From the NCBI GenBank assembly GCA_002500925.1, contig DLTN01000030.1, positions 1 through 6,062 of the forward strand: 6,062 bases of DNA, read 5' to 3'. The notes under the pieces are model-generated. The model had not been told where the DNA came from. It saw nothing but the letters and a program-made list of their open reading frames with translations, and made no database searches. Below are positions 1-6,062 of this stretch, piece after piece. Numbering within the stretch: the first letter of the stretch is position 1; the number at the start of each line of letters is the position of its first letter. The DNA is from Gemmatimonadales bacterium UBA7835. GTDB taxonomy: Bacteria; Gemmatimonadota; Gemmatimonadetes; Longimicrobiales; Gaopeijiaceae. A program made the translations under genes and the position numbers.

Positions 1-2
1 GA

Positions 3-959
3 CGCGGTCTGGAGGGGGATGCGCCTGAGGGCGTTCCTGCTTCCCTCGGGGACCTTCCGTGGGAGCTACCCCATACTTTTCTAGGACTCGATCAGACTGT
101 GGACTCGTTCGTGCGAGCGGACGCCCTCATCCTTCCGGTTCCGTACGAGTCGACGACGTCGTTTGGGGGAGGGACCCGATGGGGCCCGCGCGCGATTCTT
201 GAGGCGTCTCGTTATGTCGAGCTCTACGATCAGGAGTTTGGGTGTGAGCCCGGTAACCACTTTCACATCCACACTCTTCCAGCGCTAGAGTTGACTCGGG
301 CCGGTCCTACTCCTGCGATGGAGGAGTTGTATGACTCATACGCTCGGGTCGTAGAGGCTGCAGAAGATCGATTTGTGGTGATGCTCGGAGGTGAGCATTC
401 TGTTTCATCTCCAGCGATTCTAGCTCAGGCGGAGCGTCTCAAAGCTGACTCTGGCGCCAGGCTTTCAGTACTTCAGATGGATGCCCATGCGGATTTGCGA
501 GCAGAGTTTGAGGGGACTCCAAATTCGCACGCTTCGGCCATGGCCCGTGTGCTTGAAAGCGCCGATGTGGTCTCAGTTGGGGTAAGAGGTGTGAGTCAAG
601 AAGAGGTTGAGGTGTCCAGATCAGCAAAAGCCTCAACCTTGATCTGGGCCGACGAAATGTGGGAAGACGATGCTTGGATGGAGCGAGCCTTGCAGGCGTT
701 GGGATCACACGTCTACCTGACGTTCGATGTCGATTACTTCGATCCGTCGCTGGTGCCGTCAACGGGAACGCCTGAGCCCGGTGGAGGCGACTGGTATCGG
801 ACATTACGTTTCCTGAGGCGCGTCTTTCGGGAGCGGAAAGTCATAGCTGCGGACATAGTAGAACTCGCGCCAACGCCGGGTGTTGCAGCACCAGACTTCC
901 TTGTAGGGAAACTGGTCTACAAGTTGATGTCGTACCGATTTCAGGGCCGCCTCGGTTGA
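3..959 (+). CDS. speB: Agmatinase / ureohydrolase (arginase superfamily), 5' partial
   Basis: This Mn-dependent ureohydrolase most likely cleaves agmatine to putrescine and urea in the cytoplasm (polyamine synthesis). Numbering from the GTG at 99, the binuclear manganese ligands are all present: His100 in GGEHS, Asp128/His130/Asp132 in DAHAD, Asp210 and Asp212 in the FDVDYFDP motif, which is followed by STGTPEPGG as in agmatinases. Glu255 in the VELAP motif matches the usual catalytic glutamate. The N-terminal GGGTRWGPRAI element is also typical. The frame is open with no stop back to the window edge. The 32 codons before GTG 99 include HTFLGLDQ, which looks like the usual N-terminus of this subfamily, and they contain no ATG, GTG or TTG. 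I therefore read the gene as entering from the left. GTG 99 (286 aa, weak AGGA at 83-86) is the fallback start. A related guanidino-acid substrate cannot be excluded. The neighbour expected to supply agmatine, an arginine decarboxylase, is not in view. Confidence 0.9.
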   Translation, partial: RGLEGDAPEGVPASLGDLPWELPHTFLGLDQTVDSFVRADALILPVPYESTTSFGGGTRWGPRAILEASRYVELYDQEFGCEPGNHFHIHTLPALELTRAGPTPAMEELYDSYARVVEAAEDRFVVMLGGEHSVSSPAILAQAERLKADSGARLSVLQMDAHADLRAEFEGTPNSHASAMARVLESADVVSVGVRGVSQEEVEVSRSAKASTLIWADEMWEDDAWMERALQALGSHVYLTFDVDYFDPSLVPSTGTPEPGGGDWYRTLRFLRRVFRERKVIAADIVELAPTPGVAAPDFLVGKLVYKLMSYRFQGRLG

Positions 960-1011
960 TTTCCCGATCGGCGGAAGTCCCTTTGCGAAGGGGTGCTAGG
1001 GCTCGGAGTCC

Positions 1012-1033
1012 GAATCGAATCAGAATCGAACCA
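1012..1033. repeat. 11-bp tandem direct repeat upstream of ccdA
   Basis: Two adjacent copies, GAATCGAATCA (1012-1022) and GAATCGAACCA (1023-1033), differ at one position out of eleven. A further GAATCG occurs at 1043-1048, touching the start codon. The 11-bp period is close to one helical turn, the spacing used by many OmpR/PhoB-type response regulators, so it could be a regulator site. It lies within 36 bp of the ccdA start, so it could equally be part of the leader, or chance. The repeat is directly visible; the regulatory role is inference. Confidence 0.5.
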
Positions 1034-1047
1034 GGAATGAGCGAATC

Positions 1048-1779
1048 GTGAACGAAGTGGAAGTCGGCGTTTTTATAGCCTTTACGGCAGGGATATTCTC
1101 ATTTCTGTCTCCATGTGTTCTCCCTTTAGTTCCCAGTTACCTGACCTTCGTGACAGGGATGAGTCTGGAGGACCTTCAGGAGGGCGTGGACCGAAGGACG
1201 ACTTTTACGCATTCACTACTCTTTGTTCTTGGTTTCAGTTCGATCTTCATCCTGCTGGGGGCGTCCGCCTCCTTCTTAGGGCAGTTTTTCCGTGCCTATG
1301 AGGTTTGGATCACTCGAATTGGCGGTGTGGTCATCGTTCTGTTGGGGATGCACCTCGCCGGCTTGTTCAGGATGACCCCACTTTTACGCGAGAAACGGCT
1401 GCATCTCAATGATAAGCCTGCTGGCTATCTTGGTACGCTGGGTGTGGGCGTTGCTTTTGGAGCGGGGTGGACTCCGTGTATAGGTCCAGCACTCGGAGCG
1501 ATTCTTACCTACGGTATGGCACAGGACACGATGTGGGCGGGGGTGGGCTTGCTGACGGTCTACTCACTTGGTCTTGCGATCCCGTTCTTGTTAGCGTCAC
1601 TCGCACTTGATTGGTTTCTTCAAACCTTTCAGAAGTTTCGTGCATGGATTCCTATAGTGGAGAAGGCTTCAGGTGTTCTCTTGATCCTTCTGGGTATTCT
1701 GCTGCTTACCGGGCAGTTCACGCTTCTGGCATCATGGTTGAGCCAATACACACCGGTATGGATTCTAGAACGGGTCTGA
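1048..1779 (+). CDS. ccdA: CcdA-type cytochrome c biogenesis / thiol-disulfide transporter, DsbD family membrane protein
   Basis: This inner-membrane protein passes reducing equivalents from cytoplasmic thioredoxin to thioredoxin-like partners outside the membrane, supporting haem attachment to cytochrome c or related thiol reduction. The 243-aa length fits the compact CcdA form, which has only the DsbD beta (membrane) domain. About six hydrophobic segments are visible, near residues 6-32, 54-76, 87-107, 126-152, 158-186 and 204-230. The only two cysteines are the redox pair: Cys23 in SPCVLPLVPSY in the first segment and Cys144 in GWTPCIGPALGA in the fourth, which are the family hallmarks. 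The GTG start follows an AGGA at 1033-1036 with 11-bp spacing. A TGA interrupts the frame of the ATG at 1037, so that ATG cannot be used. No ResA/CcmG-like thioredoxin or cytochrome gene is adjacent, so the exact electron acceptor is unknown. Function at family level is secure. Confidence 0.95.
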   Translation: MNEVEVGVFIAFTAGIFSFLSPCVLPLVPSYLTFVTGMSLEDLQEGVDRRTTFTHSLLFVLGFSSIFILLGASASFLGQFFRAYEVWITRIGGVVIVLLGMHLAGLFRMTPLLREKRLHLNDKPAGYLGTLGVGVAFGAGWTPCIGPALGAILTYGMAQDTMWAGVGLLTVYSLGLAIPFLLASLALDWFLQTFQKFRAWIPIVEKASGVLLILLGILLLTGQFTLLASWLSQYTPVWILERV

Positions 1780-1802
1780 TGGACTTCAGTCGCCAGTGCT
1801 GA

Positions 1803-1814
1803 ACGAGATCTCGT
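1803..1814. repeat. 12-bp perfect palindrome in the ccdA-ggt convergent gap
   Basis: ACGAGATCTCGT is perfectly self-complementary and lies 24 bp after the ccdA stop. It has no loop and no following T-tract, so it is not a convincing intrinsic terminator. It may be a protein site or chance. The gap (1780-1894) holds no coding sequence that I can support. Confidence 0.3.
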
Positions 1815-1845
1815 CTAGGTACTAATGAGTTCAAGTTGATGCCCG

Positions 1846-1860
1846 ACGGATTCAATCCGT
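1846..1860. terminator. Possible bidirectional hairpin between convergent ccdA and ggt
   Basis: ACGGAT and ATCCGT form a perfect 6-bp stem around a TCA loop, between the stops of two converging genes, which is where a shared terminator is expected. No T-run follows on either strand, so it would be at most a weak or factor-assisted terminator. A second, imperfect stem can be drawn between 1867-1875 and 1881-1889, just beyond the ggt stop. Confidence 0.25.
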
Positions 1861-1894
1861 GCTGTGTTGGTGCACCTCTGGCGCCCCAAGTGGC

Positions 1895-3658
1895 TCAGTA
1901 TCCCTTAGCCATTCCGCCTCGCCTTGGGTCAGACCACGCTGTCATTACCCCATCTTCGATCAGGATCGCCTGTACATCACCAGAGACGTCGCTTCGCTCC
2001 ACCATCTTATGCCCTAGGTCCTCAAGTGCCGCGACTACAGACCGCGGAAGTCCGCCAGCTTCATAGTATATCTGATCGGGAAGGTGCTGGTGGTGCACTC
2101 GAGGTGCGTTAACAGCTTGGACGACATTCATGCCGTAATCGACCACGTTCGAGATCGTCTGGAAGACAGTCGTGATGATGGTCGACCCACCGGGGGTCCC
2201 CGTGACCATAAGCAATTCATTGTCCTGGCCGAGAATGATCGAAGGTGACATAGCAGATAGCATCCGCTTCCCAGGTCCGATGGCGTTGTTCTCTCCCTGC
2301 ACAAGCCCGAACTGGTTGGGTGTCCCTGGTTTCGCGGCGAAGTCGTCCATCTCGTTGTTAAGAACAAAACCAGCCCCGGCTACGGTGACCTTGCTCCCGT
2401 ACCATGAGTTGATCGTCGTCGTGACGGACACAGCGTTCCCCGCGGCGTCAACGATCGAGAAATGCGTCGTCTCTTCGCTCTCACCGGGGTCACCTTCCAT
2501 ACCTGGTCCTACAGAGGTCGATGGTGTTGCAGTGCTAGTTGAGATCGTTGCAGCCCGCTCGGATGCGTAGCTCGACGATGTCATCCGGTTGAGTGGCATT
2601 TCCACGAAGTCGGGATCAGCTAGGTAATGGTTCCGATCGGCGTAAGCCCTTCTGGCTGCCTCGGCGAAAAGGTGGATCTGTTCAGCGCTGTGCCAACTCA
2701 TTTCAGCAAAATCGTATCCCTCCAAGATGTTAGCGATCTCCGCCATCGTAGCTCCACCTGAGGAGGAAGGAGGCATGGAGATAATAGTGTGTTTGCGATA
2801 GTTGAAGCTGATCGGTTCTCGCCACGCTGCTTCATAAGACTGGAGGTCTTGGTGTGTTATGATACCGCCGCCGCGCTCCATTTCTTCAACGATGAGGTCT
2901 GCTGTGCGGCCAGTATAGAAGCCATCCGCCCCATCATCTTTGATGCGGTTGAGGGTTGAGGCGAGGTCTGCTTGCCGCAGCGTGTCACCAACGACCGGAG
3001 GAGAGCCGTCGCGCGGGAGGAACTGGCTTGCAGAAGTGGGATAGGCGGTCAGTGCCTCTACCATAGTTTTGCTGAGAGATCCAAGGAAACGCTCTTTAAC
3101 CTCGAAACCCTCTGCCAACTCGATTGCTGGCCGCACTAAATCTGCCCATGGCAGTGTGCCGAATCTCTCATGGGCGGCCGACATTCCGGACACCGTCCCT
3201 GGGACGCCTGCTGCCAGATGACCGACTACTGACTTATCGGTAAGGTTGCCTTCGGGGTCTAGATACATGTCCCTAGTCGCTTCAAACGGAGCCTTTTCCC
3301 TATAATCCAACGCGGCGGTCTCACCTTCTGCCGTCCGGACAACCATGAATCCACCACCACCGATATTACCGGCTTCCGGGTTTACAACTGCGAGTGCGAA
3401 TTGGACGGCTATGGCAGCGTCAATTGCATTTCCACCCTCCTGCAGTATCTGAACTCCTACGTTAGTTGCGTACTCGTCGGTCGAAACCACCATGCCGTTC
3501 TCAGCTGTTACTGCCATTTCGTTGGCGGAGTATCGCCATTGAGCCGGAAAGCCTGCCGGTGCGCTCGTGTCGGGCGCAGTGCATGCGGTGACCAGGAGCA
3601 ACATTAAAGTTGGATGCAGAGATTGGCGGAGCGGGTTTGGTTTGCTGTAGTTACTCAT
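1895..3658 (-). CDS. ggt: Gamma-glutamyltransferase, predicted lipoprotein
   Basis: This Ntn-hydrolase cleaves gamma-glutamyl bonds (glutathione and similar peptides) by hydrolysis or transfer outside the cytoplasm. From ATG 3658 it is 587 aa. The frame also opens at TTG 3745, but the ATG gives a clean lipoprotein signal: basic n-region, hydrophobic LMLLLV, and lipobox VTAC with Cys26. Family motifs in order: GNIGGGGFMV (98-107), substrate-binding Arg120 in DYREKAP, SMPPSSSGG (294-302), the autoprocessing site before Thr397 in ETTHFSIVD, NNEMDDFA (434-441), a lid loop PGTPNQFGLVQG, GKRMLSAMSP (463-472) and GTPGG (487-491). Cleavage at Thr397 would leave a 191-aa small subunit, close to the 190 aa of E. 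coli Ggt. One oddity: the conserved serine pair (LSSMSP in E. coli) reads Ser468-Ala469. It converges on ccdA and diverges from murQ. No strong ribosome binding site precedes the ATG. Confidence 0.95.
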   Translation of the reverse strand: MSNYSKPNPLRQSLHPTLMLLLVTACTAPDTSAPAGFPAQWRYSANEMAVTAENGMVVSTDEYATNVGVQILQEGGNAIDAAIAVQFALAVVNPEAGNIGGGGFMVVRTAEGETAALDYREKAPFEATRDMYLDPEGNLTDKSVVGHLAAGVPGTVSGMSAAHERFGTLPWADLVRPAIELAEGFEVKERFLGSLSKTMVEALTAYPTSASQFLPRDGSPPVVGDTLRQADLASTLNRIKDDGADGFYTGRTADLIVEEMERGGGIITHQDLQSYEAAWREPISFNYRKHTIISMPPSSSGGATMAEIANILEGYDFAEMSWHSAEQIHLFAEAARRAYADRNHYLADPDFVEMPLNRMTSSSYASERAATISTSTATPSTSVGPGMEGDPGESEETTHFSIVDAAGNAVSVTTTINSWYGSKVTVAGAGFVLNNEMDDFAAKPGTPNQFGLVQGENNAIGPGKRMLSAMSPSIILGQDNELLMVTGTPGGSTIITTVFQTISNVVDYGMNVVQAVNAPRVHHQHLPDQIYYEAGGLPRSVVAALEDLGHKMVERSDVSGDVQAILIEDGVMTAWSDPRRGGMAKGY

Positions 3659-3696
3659 AGGCGAACTTTTTCTGGGGACTCTCTCGTTGCCGCGTG

Positions 3697-3706
3697 ACGG
3701 CGCCGT
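3697..3706. promoter_or_regulatory. Palindrome in the ggt-murQ divergent intergenic region
   Basis: ACGGCGCCGT is a perfect 10-bp palindrome near the middle of the 105-bp gap (3659-3763) between divergent ggt and murQ. Both promoters must lie in or near this gap, so a shared operator would be well placed here. I could not pick out convincing -35/-10 pairs on either strand. GC-rich palindromes of this size can arise by chance, so the regulatory reading is only a possibility. Confidence 0.25.
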
Positions 3707-3763
3707 GGCGTAGCTTCGGATGCAGCTCAAGATCAGGGTGGTCAAACAACCTCACAAGCACTT

Positions 3764-4663
3764 ATGCGTGACCCTCGACTAACGGAACAACCCAATCTCG
3801 CCTCGCAGCACATCGACGAGCTTGATGCGCTCGGCATAGTAGATCTGATCAACGATCAGGATCGAATGATTGCGTCTGCTGTTGGACAGGAGAGAGAGTC
3901 AATAGCGCGCGCGCTTGAGCTGGCCGAGCACGCGTTCAGGCACGGGGGGCGGCTCATATATGTAGGCGCTGGAACCTCGGGTCGTTTGGGGGTGCTGGAT
4001 GCCTCAGAAATGCCCCCGACATATGGGACTGACCCGTCTATGGTACGAGGCGTGATTGCGGGTGGTTACGAGGCGCTCGTGCGCGCTCAAGAAGGAGCAG
4101 AGGATCATCCCGAGGACGGTGCGAAGGCGATCGACGACCTAGGTGTGGGGGAGAGAGACTTCGTGCTGGGAATTGCGACCTCGGGTACCACACCATATGT
4201 CCATGGGGCGGTGGACCGAGCCAGAGCACTAGGTGCCTCGGTGGGATTTCTTATGTGCACCCCGCCTCCGTCGGAGCTCGTTGAAAGACTAGATGTCGTG
4301 ATCGCTCCGCTCGTTGGGCCCGAAGTAATCACGGGATCAACGAGGATGAAGGCTGGCACTGCAACGAAGCTTGTTCTCAACACGATTACGACAGGTGCGA
4401 TGGTCAGGCTTGGCAAGGTGCACGGCAATCTGATGGTCGATCTTCAGGTGACTTGCCAAAAGCTACAAGATCGAGCGGAGCGCATTCTTCAGAGCATGCT
4501 GAAGATTGATGGAGAAGAGGCTGCTTCATTACTGGCAGATGCGGACGGTAACGTAAAGACTGCGTTAGTCATGAAGCGACTCAACGTACATACTGAGGAA
4601 GCTCGTCGACGCCTAGAAGAAGCTGATGGTGTTATCGCTCGGGTCGTTGAAGGGCCCAGGTAG
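3764..4663 (+). CDS. murQ: N-acetylmuramic acid 6-phosphate etherase
   Basis: MurQ splits the lactyl ether of MurNAc-6-phosphate to give GlcNAc-6-phosphate and D-lactate in the cytoplasm, a step in recycling or using peptidoglycan amino sugars. The 299-aa length matches the family. The N-terminus (LTEQPNLASQHIDELDAL) aligns with the conserved TEG.N..S..ID start, which supports ATG 3764 although no Shine-Dalgarno is visible. The SIS sugar-phosphate fold shows as GGRLIYVGAGTSGRLGVLDA (61-80). The two catalytic glutamates known from E. coli (Glu83, Glu114) correspond to Glu82 in DASEMPPTYG and Glu113 in EGAEDHPEDG. Further signatures are ATSGTTPYV (138-146), GPEVITGSTRMKAGTATK (185-202) and KVHGNLMVDLQ (218-228). 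The usual partners anmK, murP, nagA or a MurR regulator are not adjacent. It is divergent from ggt and overlaps the downstream glycosyltransferase gene by one base. Confidence 0.97.
   Translation: MRDPRLTEQPNLASQHIDELDALGIVDLINDQDRMIASAVGQERESIARALELAEHAFRHGGRLIYVGAGTSGRLGVLDASEMPPTYGTDPSMVRGVIAGGYEALVRAQEGAEDHPEDGAKAIDDLGVGERDFVLGIATSGTTPYVHGAVDRARALGASVGFLMCTPPPSELVERLDVVIAPLVGPEVITGSTRMKAGTATKLVLNTITTGAMVRLGKVHGNLMVDLQVTCQKLQDRAERILQSMLKIDGEEAASLLADADGNVKTALVMKRLNVHTEEARRRLEEADGVIARVVEGPR
4649..4654 (+). promoter_or_regulatory. Ribosome binding site for the glycosyltransferase gene, inside murQ
   Basis: GAAGGG near the end of murQ lies 8 bp before GTG 4663, a good Shine-Dalgarno distance. 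It supports the GTG whose first base is the last base of the murQ TAG. A second in-frame GTG at 4669 is possible, with CCAGG at 4656-4660 as a poorer site. Confidence 0.45.
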
Positions 4664-6062
4664 TGAATGTGAAGACATGGAAAACCTGGCTGGGCTTGGG
4701 GGGACTGCTGCTCATTGTGAGCGTAATTATCGTCGCCTTCGCATTCACCTCGATTCCACATTCCGGGGGAGACAACGCGGGTTACGTATCTTTGGCGCAT
4801 GGGCTCCTGACCGAGGGGGCGTACTTGGACGTGTTCGATCCACAGCGAATGAAGCATACCAAGTACCCACCAGTCTTTCCTGCTCTGCTCGCTATGATGA
4901 TTGGCCTTGGCGCAAGGACCTGGGGTACGCTCAAGCTGGCAGCAGCCGTCCCGACTGTCATAGCGGTGTTAGGGACTTATGTGTGGGCGGGACGGCGTTT
5001 GGGCGCCTGGACGGGATTCGCGATTGCGCTGATCCTTTCGTTCTCCTCGGCGGTCATCTACTACAGCCATTGGGTGCTGTCCGATGCCCTGTTCCTAGCA
5101 TTGACGATGCTGGCTCTCGCCGCATTTGTGATGGCGGAAGCTGCTGATTTTGCGGGGGCCGAGGCCTGCTCCGAGAGCGATAGAGCAAGAGACTCGAAGG
5201 CAGGCAGGTATACCTGCTGGCTTGTGATCGGCATCGCAGCGGCCGGGTTTGCTTACTTCACCCGTTCGGCGGGATTACCGATGGTATTCTCGCTTTTCGC
5301 TTGGTTGGCGATCAACGGTCGTCGTCGGTCCTTGGTAATAAGTGGAATCGGACTCGGAATCCCGATGCTTGCGTGGTGGCTCAGGGGCAGAGGGGACGGG
5401 GTCGCACAGTACTCTGAAGAATTCTGGATGATTAACCCGTATGATCCGTCACAAGGAACGATTGATGTGATTGGTCTCTTGCCACGCATCGTGGAAAACG
5501 CATCCGTATACGTTCTTCAGCATGGCCCGGCCGGTATCGTGGGGGCAGGTGCGGGGAGCCTGCTTTTACCGATTGGCTTAGCGATGGCGATTACCGCTCT
5601 GGTGGGGTGGGTTCTCTCGGTACGGGAGCGGGTGGGAGTGTCTGAAATCTTCTTCCCAATGTATTCGGGCCTGATCTTGGTCTGGCCGGTCGTATGGGCT
5701 GGAGATCGCTTCCTGCTTCCACTTTATCCTCTCGTATTCTTTTATGGCGCTGTTGCGATCCGCGGACTCAATCGCTGGTTGTCCCCTGCGGTGACATCTC
5801 TAGTGAGTGCACTGGTGCTCTTAGTGTTGGTGCTTCCTGCGGCCGAGAATTGGCTGGACACAAATCGAGAAAGCGGTGCTTGCGAGCTGGTTGCAGCAGA
5901 GCGAGGACCGTGGGCATGCTACGGAGCGAGGGTCGGATATTTCCTGCAGGCGGCCAACTGGAGTTCGGATGGTCTTCCCGACTCAGTCTCAGTACTGACT
6001 AGGAAGCCTCGGCATTTTTATCTCCTCAGCGGACACTCTAGCCGGACGTTCCCCTTCGATGT
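4663..6062 (+). CDS. GT39/ArnT-like GT-C family membrane glycosyltransferase, 3' partial
   Basis: The frame runs 466 codons without a stop to the window edge. It looks like a lipid-carrier-dependent sugar transferase of the PMT/ArnT superfamily, which moves a sugar from a polyprenyl-phosphate carrier to an acceptor on the outer face of the inner membrane; donor and acceptor cannot be told. After one hydrophobic segment (10-30) comes the first outer loop with the likely catalytic Asp37 in SGGDNAGYVSLA and the HTKYPPVFPALL motif (65-76). About ten more hydrophobic stretches follow, with TRSAGLP (200-206), and GDRFLLPLYPL (347-357), a motif typical of the family. A hydrophilic insert at 159-183 separates two segments. 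From about 393 a soluble outer domain begins, containing Cys407 and Cys419 and LTRKPRHFYLLSGH (445-458), as in other family C-termini. Families usually reach 450-550 aa, so little is probably missing. It forms an operon with murQ. Family assignment is fairly firm; specific function is open. Confidence 0.85.
   Translation, partial: MNVKTWKTWLGLGGLLLIVSVIIVAFAFTSIPHSGGDNAGYVSLAHGLLTEGAYLDVFDPQRMKHTKYPPVFPALLAMMIGLGARTWGTLKLAAAVPTVIAVLGTYVWAGRRLGAWTGFAIALILSFSSAVIYYSHWVLSDALFLALTMLALAAFVMAEAADFAGAEACSESDRARDSKAGRYTCWLVIGIAAAGFAYFTRSAGLPMVFSLFAWLAINGRRRSLVISGIGLGIPMLAWWLRGRGDGVAQYSEEFWMINPYDPSQGTIDVIGLLPRIVENASVYVLQHGPAGIVGAGAGSLLLPIGLAMAITALVGWVLSVRERVGVSEIFFPMYSGLILVWPVVWAGDRFLLPLYPLVFFYGAVAIRGLNRWLSPAVTSLVSALVLLVLVLPAAENWLDTNRESGACELVAAERGPWACYGARVGYFLQAANWSSDGLPDSVSVLTRKPRHFYLLSGHSSRTFPFD

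Noticed and set aside
979..992. Hairpin CCCTT-TGCG-AAGGG after the agmatinase stop as a terminator
   Set aside because: The stem is only 5 bp and no T-tract follows, so termination cannot be supported.
1037..1051. Five-codon ORF (ATG...TGA) overlapping the ccdA GTG as a leader peptide
   Set aside because: The AGGA motif lies directly against its ATG with no spacing, so initiation there is unlikely; the GTGA overlap is probably accidental.
2172..2570. 132-codon plus-strand frame opposite ggt
   Set aside because: It lies entirely antisense to a strongly supported ggt coding region and its product resembles nothing known; it is a shadow frame.
3659..3745. N-terminal extension of Ggt from TTG 3745
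   Set aside because: The added 29 residues would place charged, non-hydrophobic sequence before an otherwise complete lipoprotein signal, and the TTG has no good ribosome binding site.
3845..3859. Perfect inverted repeat CTGATC-AAC-GATCAG
   Set aside because: It lies inside the conserved N-terminal coding region of murQ (encoding DLINDQD), so codon content explains it sufficiently.
4626..5147. 173-codon plus-strand reading frame overlapping the end of murQ
   Set aside because: It is in a different frame from the glycosyltransferase, gives a cysteine/arginine-rich product without recognisable motifs, and is wholly covered by murQ and the GT39 gene, whose frame has clear family motifs.

Overview
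The window carries five protein-coding genes, two of which run off its edges. It has no RNA genes, insertion sequences, CRISPR arrays or phage-like genes that I can see. From left to right: a ureohydrolase of the agmatinase type (+, 5' end outside the window), a CcdA-type thiol-disulfide membrane protein (+), a lipoprotein gamma-glutamyltransferase (-), N-acetylmuramic acid 6-phosphate etherase MurQ (+), and a polytopic glycosyltransferase of the GT39/ArnT-like GT-C class (+, 3' end outside the window). The last gene was identified by direct translation: 466 codons run without a stop to the right edge.

The genes suggest a diderm (Gram-negative-type) bacterium with a moderate GC content. The gamma-glutamyltransferase has a lipobox, the CcdA protein implies an oxidising compartment outside the cytoplasm, and MurQ belongs to peptidoglycan recycling. 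The style of the agmatinase and of the GT39 protein would fit an environmental lineage such as Gemmatimonadota. That is an impression from family resemblance, not something the sequence proves.

The layout is three transcription blocks. The agmatinase and ccdA genes lie in the same direction but are separated by 88 bp that contain an 11-bp tandem direct repeat just before the ccdA start. ccdA and ggt converge on a 115-bp gap holding two short perfect inverted repeats. ggt and murQ diverge from a 105-bp gap containing a 10-bp GC-rich palindrome. murQ and the glycosyltransferase gene overlap by one base (TAGTG) and are almost certainly one operon.

Functionally, the right half is a plausible cell-envelope neighbourhood: Ggt acts on gamma-glutamyl peptides outside the inner membrane, MurQ handles MurNAc-6-phosphate in the cytoplasm, and the GT39 protein transfers a lipid-linked sugar on the outer face of the inner membrane. 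The agmatinase (putrescine formation) and CcdA (electron export for cytochrome c maturation or thiol redox) are ordinary housekeeping functions. I do not see a clearly new biological system here. The points most worth checking are a Ser-to-Ala change in the conserved serine pair of Ggt, its predicted lipid anchoring, the ccdA-proximal direct repeat, and the murQ-glycosyltransferase coupling.
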